From contig NZ_JAABOS010000002.1 of assembly GCF_010078235.1 (NCBI RefSeq), positions 124,001 to 188,000 of the forward strand: a stretch of DNA of 64,000 nt. The letters are read 5' to 3'. Source of the DNA: Cognatundibacterium crateris (GTDB lineage: Bacteria > Pseudomonadota > Gammaproteobacteria > Burkholderiales > Burkholderiaceae_D). Shown here in pieces: positions 57,120 to 64,000 of this stretch (position 1 is the stretch's first letter; each line of letters starts with the position of its first letter). Under the pieces are notes generated by a model. The model worked only from the letters and a program-made list of their open reading frames with translations. It ran no database searches and was not told the DNA's origin. The translations under genes and the position numbers were made by a program.

Positions 57120-57986
57120 TTACAACCAGTACACCACCACATACAGTCCCAGCCAGACCACGTCGACAAAGTGCCAGTACCAGGCCGCACCTTCAAACGC
57201 AAAATGCTGTTCCGGCGTGAAGTGGCCTTTGAGTACACGATACAGCACCACAGACAACATGATTGCCCCCATCGTCACGTGGAAGCCATGGAAGCCGGTC
57301 AGCATGAAGAAAGTCGAACCATAAATGCCTGAAGTCAGTTTCAGATTCAGTTCGCTGTAAGCATGCATGTATTCATAGACCTGGAAGCCCATGAACACCG
57401 CACCCAGCACGACCGTGGCGAACAGCCAGCCCGCAGTTTTGCCACGCTGGCCGGCACGCAGTGCATGGTGAGAGAGCGTCAGTGTGACGCCTGAAGTCAG
57501 CAGTAATGCGGTATTGATAGTCGGGATAGGAAATGGGCCCATAGTCTTAAACGCATCGACCGTACCGGCCGGCCCCGTGTTCCCCCATTGTGCCGCGAAA
57601 TCCGGCCACAAGACCTTGTGATCGAGATCACCCAGCCATGGCATGGTGATACTGCGCGCATAGAACAAGGCACCGAAGAATGCGCCGAAGAACATCACTT
57701 CAGAAAAAATAAACCAGCTCATACTCCAGCGGTAGGACACATCAATACGCGTGCTGTATTTGCCGCCTTCCGATTCAGCAATCGCATCGCCGAACCAGTT
57801 ATATAAAACGACCAGGGTCAGGATGATGCCGGCAAAATTGGCATAAGAACCCCAGCTCACACTATTGACCCAGGCGGATGCGCCTATCATCGTCAGCAAT
57901 AAAGAGGCGCCGGCCAGCACAGGCCATTTGGAAGGGCCGGGCACAAAGTAATAAGGTGCTGCTGCTTTTGAAGAACTCATTTCCAT
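57120..57986 (-). CDS. coxC: Cytochrome c oxidase subunit III
   Basis: A 288-residue membrane protein with seven predicted helices. It has WPVLAGASLLLT, WFIFSEVMFFGAFFGALFY with the conserved Glu, and HGFHVTMGAIML with the conserved His. It is the structural third subunit of the aa3-type oxidase. It is last in the coxB-coxA-ctaG-coxC unit, followed by a terminator. Confidence 0.97.
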   Translation of the reverse strand: MEMSSSKAAAPYYFVPGPSKWPVLAGASLLLTMIGASAWVNSVSWGSYANFAGIILTLVVLYNWFGDAIAESEGGKYSTRIDVSYRWSMSWFIFSEVMFFGAFFGALFYARSITMPWLGDLDHKVLWPDFAAQWGNTGPAGTVDAFKTMGPFPIPTINTALLLTSGVTLTLSHHALRAGQRGKTAGWLFATVVLGAVFMGFQVYEYMHAYSELNLKLTSGIYGSTFFMLTGFHGFHVTMGAIMLSVVLYRVLKGHFTPEQHFAFEGAAWYWHFVDVVWLGLYVVVYWL

Positions 57987-58012
57987 CTCCTGAAACGTAT
58001 CTCGGATTGTTA

Positions 58013-58225
58013 TTATGCGACGACCTGTTTAACGATAAATATCAGCGTCATGACAAACAGCACAGCGCCGATGATGCCTGCGATGATCACATGAACAGGA
58101 TTGAGCTGGGCTGCATCCTGTTCATAATCTCCTTTTTTGCGGATACCCAGAAACGACCAGAACACCGCTTTCATCGTCGCTACAAACGACATTTTGCGTT
58201 GCGCCGCTTCTTTTAAATCACTCAT
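58013..58225 (-). CDS. DUF2970 membrane protein
   Basis: A 70-residue protein. A basic start (KEAAQRKMSFVATMKAVFWSFLGIRKK) is followed by LNPVHVIIAG and one membrane helix, the DUF2970 pattern. It lies 7 bp after ctaG and 26 bp before coxC. Probably an oxidase assembly or stability factor; role unproved. Confidence 0.9.
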   Translation of the reverse strand: MSDLKEAAQRKMSFVATMKAVFWSFLGIRKKGDYEQDAAQLNPVHVIIAGIIGAVLFVMTLIFIVKQVVA

Positions 58226-58232
58226 TCATGAC

Positions 58233-58820
58233 TCATTTCTGTTCCTGCGCTGCCATGGCAAGCGACTGGGTTTTGCCACCGACCTCAAAGAAAGTATAGG
58301 ACAAAGTAATTGTCTTCACTTCTTTGGGAATCGCCGGATCGATATAAAACACCACCGGCATTTGCCGTGCTTCATTGGCTTCCAGCGTCTGTTGTTTAAA
58401 ACAGAAGCACTCCATCTTTTTAAAATAATTTGCTGCCTGCTGCGGCGCATAGCTGGGTATCGCCTGCGCATCCATCTTCACAGCCTGTTTATTGACGACT
58501 TCATATACGATCTGCGCCATTTCACCGGGATGCACTTTCATGCTTGACACCACAGGGCGGAAACGCCATGGCCCCTGGGTATTAGCATCAAATTCCACAG
58601 TTACTTCGCGGCTCAGATCCACCTGGCTGTTCGATATCTCTTTCAGAGAAATATCTTTGGGCGTCAGGATATTCACGCCGGTCAGTTCGCAAATCTGTTT
58701 GTAAATCGGGACTAAGGCATAACCAAAGCCAAACATCATGACGGCAATCACCAGCAATTTGCCTAACATGCGGCGGTTCAAGCCGACATTGCCCTGTGCC
58801 TGATCTGTATGTTCATCCAT
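58233..58820 (-). CDS. ctaG: Cytochrome c oxidase assembly protein CtaG/COX11
   Basis: A 195-residue protein: one N-terminal helix (about 15-35), then a periplasmic beta domain. The CuB-delivery motif ECFCF is at about residues 137-141 (KKMECFCFKQQ). It inserts copper into the CuB site of subunit I. It follows the 37-residue protein gene by 12 bp. Confidence 0.96.
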   Translation of the reverse strand: MDEHTDQAQGNVGLNRRMLGKLLVIAVMMFGFGYALVPIYKQICELTGVNILTPKDISLKEISNSQVDLSREVTVEFDANTQGPWRFRPVVSSMKVHPGEMAQIVYEVVNKQAVKMDAQAIPSYAPQQAANYFKKMECFCFKQQTLEANEARQMPVVFYIDPAIPKEVKTITLSYTFFEVGGKTQSLAMAAQEQK

Positions 58821-58832
58821 GCCTGAGCCCGC

Positions 58833-58946
58833 TTAACGCAGTATTCCCTGCTTGATAAACACACCGATAAAAAACACCAGTGCGACTGAGGCCAGGATCA
58901 GCGCCGTTCTGAGGTTGTTGGGCTTTTTTTCATTATTCATCATCAT
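58833..58946 (-). CDS. Cytochrome oxidase small assembly protein (37 residues)
   Basis: A short frame between coxA and ctaG from three consecutive in-frame Met codons (first at 58946), ending with TAA at 58833. A polar start (MMMNNEKKPNNL) is followed by one membrane helix (about 13-31) and ends KQGILR. Small single-helix proteins of this shape occupy the same coxA-ctaG interval across betaproteobacteria. The exact start among the three Met codons is open. Confidence 0.82.
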   Translation of the reverse strand: MMMNNEKKPNNLRTALILASVALVFFIGVFIKQGILR

Positions 58947-58984
58947 GCAGCGCAGGCCTTCCGACCTGCACTGCCCTCAAGGTC

Positions 58985-60580
58985 TTATTTAAAGACAGGT
59001 GGTTCTTCAAAGGTATGGAAAGGTGCCGGACTTGGTACTGTCCATTCCAGACCTTCCGCGCCTTCCCATGGTTTAGCTGCTGCCGGCTGACCACCTCTGA
59101 TCGATGGGATCACCACCGCCAGGATGAAGTAGACCTGCATCAGACCGAAGCCAAAGGCACCCACCGTCGCTACCATATTCCAGTCCGTGAACTGCGCCGG
59201 ATAATCCGCATAACGACGCGGCATACCGGCCAGGCCCAGGAAGTGCATAGGGAAGAAAGTGATATTGAAGGTAATCAGCGAACCCCAGAAATGGATTTTG
59301 CCGCGTGTTTCGTTGTACATGAAACCTGTCCACTTTGGTCCCCAGTAGTAGTAACCGGCGAACAGCGAGAACAGAGAACCAGCCACCAGCACATAGTGGA
59401 AATGCGCCACGACGTAATAGGTATCCTGCAGTTGAATGTCGATAGGTGTGACCGCCAGAATCAGGCCGGTGAAACCACCCATAGTGAAGACGAAAATGAA
59501 GCCGACTGCGAACAGCATCGGTGTCTCGAAAGTCATCGAGCCCTTCCACATGGTCGCTACCCAGTTAAACACTTTGACGCCGGTAGGAACCGAGATCAGC
59601 ATGGTTGCATACATGAAGAACAGCTGCGCAGTGACTGGCATACCGGTGGTGAACATATGATGCGCCCACACGATGAAGGACAGGATAGCGATGGAGGCGG
59701 TTGCATACACCATCGATGCATAGCCGAATAAAGGCTTACGGGCGAACGCAGGCACGATCTGGGAAACGATACCGAAAGCTGGCAAAATCATGATGTACAC
59801 CTCTGGATGTCCGAAGAACCAGAAAATGTGTTGGTACATCACAGGATCACCGCCACCGGCCGCATTGAAGAAAGAAGTACCAAAGTGACGGTCGGTCAGC
59901 GTCATGGTGATCGCACCGGCCAGTACTGGCATCACCGCAATCAACAGATAGGCAGTGATCAGCCAGGTCCAGCAAAACATAGGCATCTTCATCAGCGTCA
60001 TGCCAGGCGCGCGCATGTTCAGAATGGTCGTGATGATATTGATCGAACCCATGATGGACGAAGCACCCATGATGTGTACGGCAAAAATCGCCATATCCAT
60101 ACCCGGTCCCATTTGCGTGGACAGCGGTGCATACAGGGTCCAGCCTGCAGCCGTGGCGCCGCCCGGCACCCAGAAGGAACCCGCCAGCAGCAGTGCAGCC
60201 GGTGGCATCAGCCAGAATGAAAAATTATTCATGCGCGCAAATGCCATATCGGAAGCTCCGATTTGCAACGGGATCATCCAGTTCGCAAAACCAACAAAGG
60301 CCGGCATGATGGCGCCGAACACCATGATCAGACCATGCATCGTGGTCAGCTGGTTAAAGAATTCCGGCTGCATGAGTTGCAAACCTGGCTGGAACAATTC
60401 ACTGCGGATACCGAGCGCCAGCACACCGCCGGTCAATAACATGGTGAAGGCAAACCACAGGTAGAGGCTGCCGATATCCTTATGGTTGGTGGCAAATAAC
60501 CAGCGACGGAAACCATGCGGATGGTCGTGCGCGTGGTCATGAGAGTGATCGTGAGCGTGATCAACGGTAGTAGTGCTCAT
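58985..60580 (-). CDS. coxA: Cytochrome c oxidase subunit I (aa3 type)
   Basis: A 531-residue protein with 12 helices. Haem and copper ligands are visible: MHGLIMVF (haem a His), [15 protein letters not shown] (CuB His and cross-linked Tyr) and [12 protein letters not shown] (CuB/haem a3 region). The EVYI motif marks an A-type oxidase. The N-terminus is His-rich ([14 protein letters not shown]), which may bind copper. It is 23 bp after coxB. Confidence 0.98.
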   Translation of the reverse strand: MSTTTVDHAHDHSHDHAHDHPHGFRRWLFATNHKDIGSLYLWFAFTMLLTGGVLALGIRSELFQPGLQLMQPEFFNQLTTMHGLIMVFGAIMPAFVGFANWMIPLQIGASDMAFARMNNFSFWLMPPAALLLAGSFWVPGGATAAGWTLYAPLSTQMGPGMDMAIFAVHIMGASSIMGSINIITTILNMRAPGMTLMKMPMFCWTWLITAYLLIAVMPVLAGAITMTLTDRHFGTSFFNAAGGGDPVMYQHIFWFFGHPEVYIMILPAFGIVSQIVPAFARKPLFGYASMVYATASIAILSFIVWAHHMFTTGMPVTAQLFFMYATMLISVPTGVKVFNWVATMWKGSMTFETPMLFAVGFIFVFTMGGFTGLILAVTPIDIQLQDTYYVVAHFHYVLVAGSLFSLFAGYYYWGPKWTGFMYNETRGKIHFWGSLITFNITFFPMHFLGLAGMPRRYADYPAQFTDWNMVATVGAFGFGLMQVYFILAVVIPSIRGGQPAAAKPWEGAEGLEWTVPSPAPFHTFEEPPVFK

Positions 60581-60603
60581 CTTGTCTCCTGTTATTCCTG
60601 TGA

Positions 60604-61776
60604 TTACTTACGCGCAGCCAGAACTTCAGCTGGCTGTACGATGTTTTCTGCCGCTTTGTTTGACCAGCTGTTGCGGGTATAGGTAATGACCGCCGCAATT
60701 TCTGTATCAGACAAAGTGGATTTCCAGGCTGGCATCGCATTTTTACCGTTCAGCAGGATACCGATCTGTGCGCCTTTTTCACCGGTCACAACCGCCGATC
60801 CATCCAGTGCAGGGAAGGCACCCGGTACGCCTTTACCAGTCGCCTGATGGCAGGCTACGCAATTGGCTGCATAGAGTTTTTCACCGCGTTGTTTGAGTTC
60901 GTCCACTGTCCAGACCTTGGCCGGATCATCCGCCTTGGCAGCCATTTCTTTCTTTTTGACGTCTACCCATTTTTTGTAGTCGTCTTCCGACACCACATTC
61001 ACAACGATAGGCATGAAGGCATGTTCTTTGCCGCACAATTCCACGCACTGCCCGCGATAGACACCGATTTTGTCGGCTTTAAACCAGGTGTCGCGTACGA
61101 AGCCAGGAATTGCATCTTGTTTGACGCCGAAGGCCGGGACGGTCCAGGAGTGAATCACGTCATTAGCAGTGGTGATCATGCGGACTTTTTTATTGACCGG
61201 CACCACGACCTGATTATCGACTTCCAACAGGTAGTTATCGCCGCGCGCTTCTGTCGGCTCTACACCAGGCGCACCGATCTGGGTACGTGGCGTCGCCAGC
61301 GTGGATAAGAAGGAAATGCCTTCGCCCTCGCCTTTGAGATAATCGTAGCCCCATTTCCATTGCATGCCAGTCACCTTAATCGTGATATCGGCATTGGAAG
61401 TATCTTTCATGGCTACCACAGTTTTAGTAGCGGGCAAGGCCATCAGGATCACGATGATGAAAGGCACCACCGTCCAGGCAATCTCAACCGAGGTACTTTC
61501 ATGGAAAGTCGCAGCTTTGTGGCCCAGGGATTTTCTGTGTTTGAGAATGGAATAAAACATCACCCCGAACACAGCGACAAAAATCGCCAGGCAGATAACC
61601 AACATTAAGTTGTGTAAGGAGTAGATCTGTTCGGCAATCTGTGTTGCCGGTGTTTGCAAGTTCAGCTGACGGACTGCCGGACCGCCCTGACTGTCGACCA
61701 CAGCCCAGGCTGGCAATCCTGTTGCCAGAAGTGCAGCACTCAGCATGAACGATTTGTATCGCTTTGCGTGTCTCAT
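60604..61776 (-). CDS. coxB: Cytochrome c oxidase subunit II with fused cytochrome c domain
   Basis: A 390-residue protein: signal peptide (to about PAWAVVD), two membrane helices (about 52-75 and 95-115), a cupredoxin domain with the CuA site ([14 protein letters not shown]) and a C-terminal c-type haem domain (CVACH near 311, with a later Met). This caa3-like fusion is common in Burkholderiales. First in the oxidase unit; the 236-bp gap upstream (61777-62012) holds only A+T-rich, presumably promoter, sequence. Confidence 0.97.
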   Translation of the reverse strand: MRHAKRYKSFMLSAALLATGLPAWAVVDSQGGPAVRQLNLQTPATQIAEQIYSLHNLMLVICLAIFVAVFGVMFYSILKHRKSLGHKAATFHESTSVEIAWTVVPFIIVILMALPATKTVVAMKDTSNADITIKVTGMQWKWGYDYLKGEGEGISFLSTLATPRTQIGAPGVEPTEARGDNYLLEVDNQVVVPVNKKVRMITTANDVIHSWTVPAFGVKQDAIPGFVRDTWFKADKIGVYRGQCVELCGKEHAFMPIVVNVVSEDDYKKWVDVKKKEMAAKADDPAKVWTVDELKQRGEKLYAANCVACHQATGKGVPGAFPALDGSAVVTGEKGAQIGILLNGKNAMPAWKSTLSDTEIAAVITYTRNSWSNKAAENIVQPAEVLAARK

Positions 61777-62012
61777 GATTTCCCCAAAACCCTGATTAGA
61801 ATTCTTATGAATTGATCACCAGAACGCGGAGATATTGTTACAAAGTGCGTGCTGGCAACTTCTACAACGGCATGAGTATAAGGCGGAATTTAAACGCACA
61901 TCAAGCAGAATACTTCTGCAATTTCTATGATGCAACGCAAACAAAATGAGAATTCACATCAAATATGTTGTCGTTTTTCAGAAAAACTGTGAAATTCCTC
62001 TGGAAAAAATGA

Positions 62013-62924
62013 CTATTTTTTGCGTGGCAAATCAAAGCGTACGATGGATTCTCCTGCGGCGGTGCGGGTATTGACAGGTTTAAACGCATGTCCGTACACC
62101 ACTTCTATGCTGAGCGCAATACGCCCATCTGCGCCGCGTTGTTTTTCCAGTAATGCCAACAGGCGCTGATAGCGTTGACGGCCAAACAAACCACGTTCAC
62201 GGGTCGCCAGCGGATTGCCACCCAGCGCACGTACGTCCTGCAATAACTTATGCGGACTGTCGTAAGTCAGGGTCAGCTTTTCCATATCCATCACCGGGGT
62301 AGAGAATCCGGCATTGACCAGCATATCGCCAAAATCATGCATATCGACGAAGGGCAAGGTATGTGGCCAACTATCGATTGCGGCAAATACATCGCGTAAC
62401 TCGACGAAGGTATCTGGTCCGAAACAGGAAAACATCAGCAAACCTTCGGTTCTGAGCAGGCGGCGCCACTCGTTAAATACACGGTCGGGTTCAGGATGCC
62501 AGTGCAGCGCCAGATTCGACCAGACCAGGTCCAGACTTTGTTGCGCCAGGCTGGTGGCGGCAAAATCTTCACACAGCAAACTGGCTTCAGGCGCGCCGCG
62601 CAAAGCGACCGGCGTCCACTTTCCCAGCAATTTGCCGAATACGGTCCTGGCCTGCGCCTGTTGTTCCCTGACTTGTTGCAGCATGGCCTCAGAGCTATCC
62701 ATGCCGCTCAGTTGTGCCTCAGGATAAAGTTTTTGCAATTCCTGCAAATCCGCGCCAGTGCCACAACCCGCGTCAAGTACATGCGCCGGACTGATACGCA
62801 CCAGTTCCAGCTTGTCACGCATACGCGCAGCGATTTCACGTCGTAAAAAGTCCGATGCAGCTATTTTTGCAGGATCAGAGAACAGACGAGGGACCAGCTG
62901 GAGATCAATGGGAGCGCTTTGCAT
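62013..62924 (-). CDS. bioC: BioC-like SAM-dependent methyltransferase
   Basis: A 303-residue class I methyltransferase. Motif I is VLDAGCGTGADL near 50, then LSGMDSSEAML, and post-motifs SLDLVWSNLALHW and FSCFGPDTFVELR, which are typical of BioC. BioC methylates malonyl-ACP at the start of biotin synthesis. It is divergent from comF, the usual betaproteobacterial setting. No other biotin genes are in this window, so the symbol is probable rather than certain. Confidence 0.8.
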   Translation of the reverse strand: MQSAPIDLQLVPRLFSDPAKIAASDFLRREIAARMRDKLELVRISPAHVLDAGCGTGADLQELQKLYPEAQLSGMDSSEAMLQQVREQQAQARTVFGKLLGKWTPVALRGAPEASLLCEDFAATSLAQQSLDLVWSNLALHWHPEPDRVFNEWRRLLRTEGLLMFSCFGPDTFVELRDVFAAIDSWPHTLPFVDMHDFGDMLVNAGFSTPVMDMEKLTLTYDSPHKLLQDVRALGGNPLATRERGLFGRQRYQRLLALLEKQRGADGRIALSIEVVYGHAFKPVNTRTAAGESIVRFDLPRKK

Positions 62925-63067
62925 AAGACGTAAAAAAAACAGTTCAGGGGTAGCTACGCGGCCACACCAGTCAACGAGCAGAGCACGAATGCTGGCTGTG
63001 TGGCGCAGAGAATCTGCTACAGTAAAGGCCAGAGTTTACACGCTTGTGTCATTAGCTGCTGATAAGC

Positions 63068-63808
63068 ATGAATACCCGTCTGCCACCCGTTCTGCAACGC
63101 GCCCTTACCGGACTGTCGCAAATCGCAGCCTGCAGTTGCCTGCTGTGCCGCCAGGCCAGCCCGGAAGCGGTATGCGCAGCCTGTCTGCAAAGTTCGCTGC
63201 CGCGCAGCGGCAAAGCCTGTCTGCAATGCGGGATCGCACTGAGCACAGACGATCAGCGCTGTGGCGCATGCCTGCAACATCCGCCTGCTTTCGATAACAC
63301 CATCTGCGCCACCGACTATCAGCCACCCCAGGATCAACTGGTACTGGCGCTGAAATTTGCGCATCAGTTGCCACTGGCCGCGCTGCTGGCGCGTGCTATC
63401 CGCGATGCGATACTGCGCCAGCCCGGCCTGGTTCTGCCGGATCTGATCTGCCCGGTTCCACTGAGTCCGCAGCGCTTGCAGGAACGTGGTTTTAATCAGG
63501 CACTGGAAATCGCACGTCCGCTGGCAGCCATGCTGGGCGTGCCCTGCCTGCCGTATGCGATACACAGAGTCAGGCATACCCAGCAACAGGCCATGCTGGC
63601 TACTGCCGACAGGCGCCGGAATATCGCCAAGGCCTTTAGTCCGGCGGCCGACTGTCTGACACAACTACAGGGCAGACATATCGCCATCGTGGATGATGTG
63701 ATTACCACTGGCATGACCTTGCATGAAATCGCTACAATGCTGAAACGCTATGGCGTCAGGCAAGTCAGCAATTATGTGTTTGCCCGCACACCGCCTCATT
63801 TTGAATAA
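63068..63808 (+). CDS. ComF-family phosphoribosyltransferase-like protein
   Basis: A 246-residue protein. The N-terminal third has paired cysteines of a zinc ribbon (CSCLLC, CAAC, CLQCG, CGAC). The C-terminal PRTase fold has [11 protein letters not shown] near 210. ComF takes part in DNA uptake in competent bacteria, and relatives (GntX) have broader roles. It is divergent from bioC and 8 bp before trmL. Confidence 0.92.
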   Translation: MNTRLPPVLQRALTGLSQIAACSCLLCRQASPEAVCAACLQSSLPRSGKACLQCGIALSTDDQRCGACLQHPPAFDNTICATDYQPPQDQLVLALKFAHQLPLAALLARAIRDAILRQPGLVLPDLICPVPLSPQRLQERGFNQALEIARPLAAMLGVPCLPYAIHRVRHTQQQAMLATADRRRNIAKAFSPAADCLTQLQGRHIAIVDDVITTGMTLHEIATMLKRYGVRQVSNYVFARTPPHFE

Positions 63809-63816
63809 GGAAGTCC

Positions 63817-64000
63817 ATGTTTCATGTCGTCCTGGTTGAACCAGAAATCCCTCCGAATACCGGCAATATTATCCGTCTGTGCGCCAATACCGGCGTCCAG
63901 CTGCATTTAATCGAACCCCTGGGTTTTCCGCTCGATGACAGCAAAATGAAGCGCGCGGGACTGGATTACCATGATTATGCAAGCATGAAAGTTCATAAAA
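63817..64000 (+). CDS. trmL: tRNA (cytidine(34)-2'-O)-methyltransferase TrmL, 5' part
   Basis: The first 61 codons are visible before the window ends. [18 protein letters not shown] and [11 protein letters not shown] are typical of the SPOUT enzyme TrmL, which methylates the wobble base of tRNA-Leu. An AAGGAAG ribosome site precedes the ATG. The C-terminal knot with the SAM site lies outside the window. Confidence 0.93.
   Translation, partial: MFHVVLVEPEIPPNTGNIIRLCANTGVQLHLIEPLGFPLDDSKMKRAGLDYHDYASMKVHK

Overview
The window looks like a chromosomal segment of a betaproteobacterium, most likely Burkholderiales and plausibly an Oxalobacteraceae relative. This rests on the cytochrome oxidase cluster with its betaproteobacterial small proteins (DUF2970, DUF2909, a 37-residue oxidase assembly peptide), the ssb-MFS-uvrA grouping, ftsY-ftsE-ftsX-rpoH, and bioC divergent from comF. 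The genus is not decided by the sequence. By eye most genes are moderately GC-rich. Two stretches (about 21.2-22.7 kb and 29.4-33.9 kb) are clearly richer in A+T.

Region 1 (1-20.7 kb) is a catecholate siderophore locus. A TonB-dependent receptor (17811-19751) and the collinear run entC-entE-entB-entA, an RND pump (adaptor plus AcrB-like transporter), two small membrane proteins, a PepSY reductase-like protein, a Fes-type esterase, an MbtH-like protein and a large NRPS that leaves the window at base 1 all lie on the minus strand. The phosphopantetheinyl transferase gene is divergent. A near-consensus Fur box sits inside a good promoter between receptor and transferase. EntC/B/A make 2,3-dihydroxybenzoate (DHB), EntE loads it onto the EntB carrier domain, and the NRPS starts with a condensation domain that accepts it. 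Unlike EntF, the NRPS continues into a second condensation domain, and its first adenylation domain has a non-serine pocket with two acidic residues. This suggests a DHB-X-Ser type triscatecholate with a basic amino acid X.

Region 2 (20.7-28.3 kb) has a LprI-like secreted protein, an isolated A+T-rich RES-domain gene, ssb, an MFS transporter, uvrA and pth. Region 3 (28.3-39 kb) is accessory: a patatin-like protein, a 1178-residue membrane kelch-repeat protein with a small exported partner, a decayed IS5-type transposase, a three-gene SPFH / unknown / ribbon-helix-helix operon with a perfect palindrome on its promoter, and an MFS exporter divergent from an SgrR-like regulator preceded by 11-bp repeats.

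Region 4 (39-51.3 kb) is mostly housekeeping: a MATE pump, ychF, an isochorismatase-like hydrolase divergent from a GATase-AraC regulator, a MOSC protein, a GAF-GGDEF diguanylate cyclase, ferredoxin, coaD, rsmD, ftsY-ftsE-ftsX and rpoH. rpoH carries a perfect CIRCE operator, so the heat-shock sigma factor appears to be under HrcA control.

Region 5 (51.3-64 kb) holds a second, unrelated patatin, then the aa3-type cytochrome c oxidase cluster with its assembly factors (coxB, coxA, a 37-residue protein, ctaG, DUF2970, coxC; then surf1, a SCO-like protein, ctaA, ctaB, sco), bioC, comF and the 5' end of trmL. I saw no tRNA, rRNA or CRISPR array.
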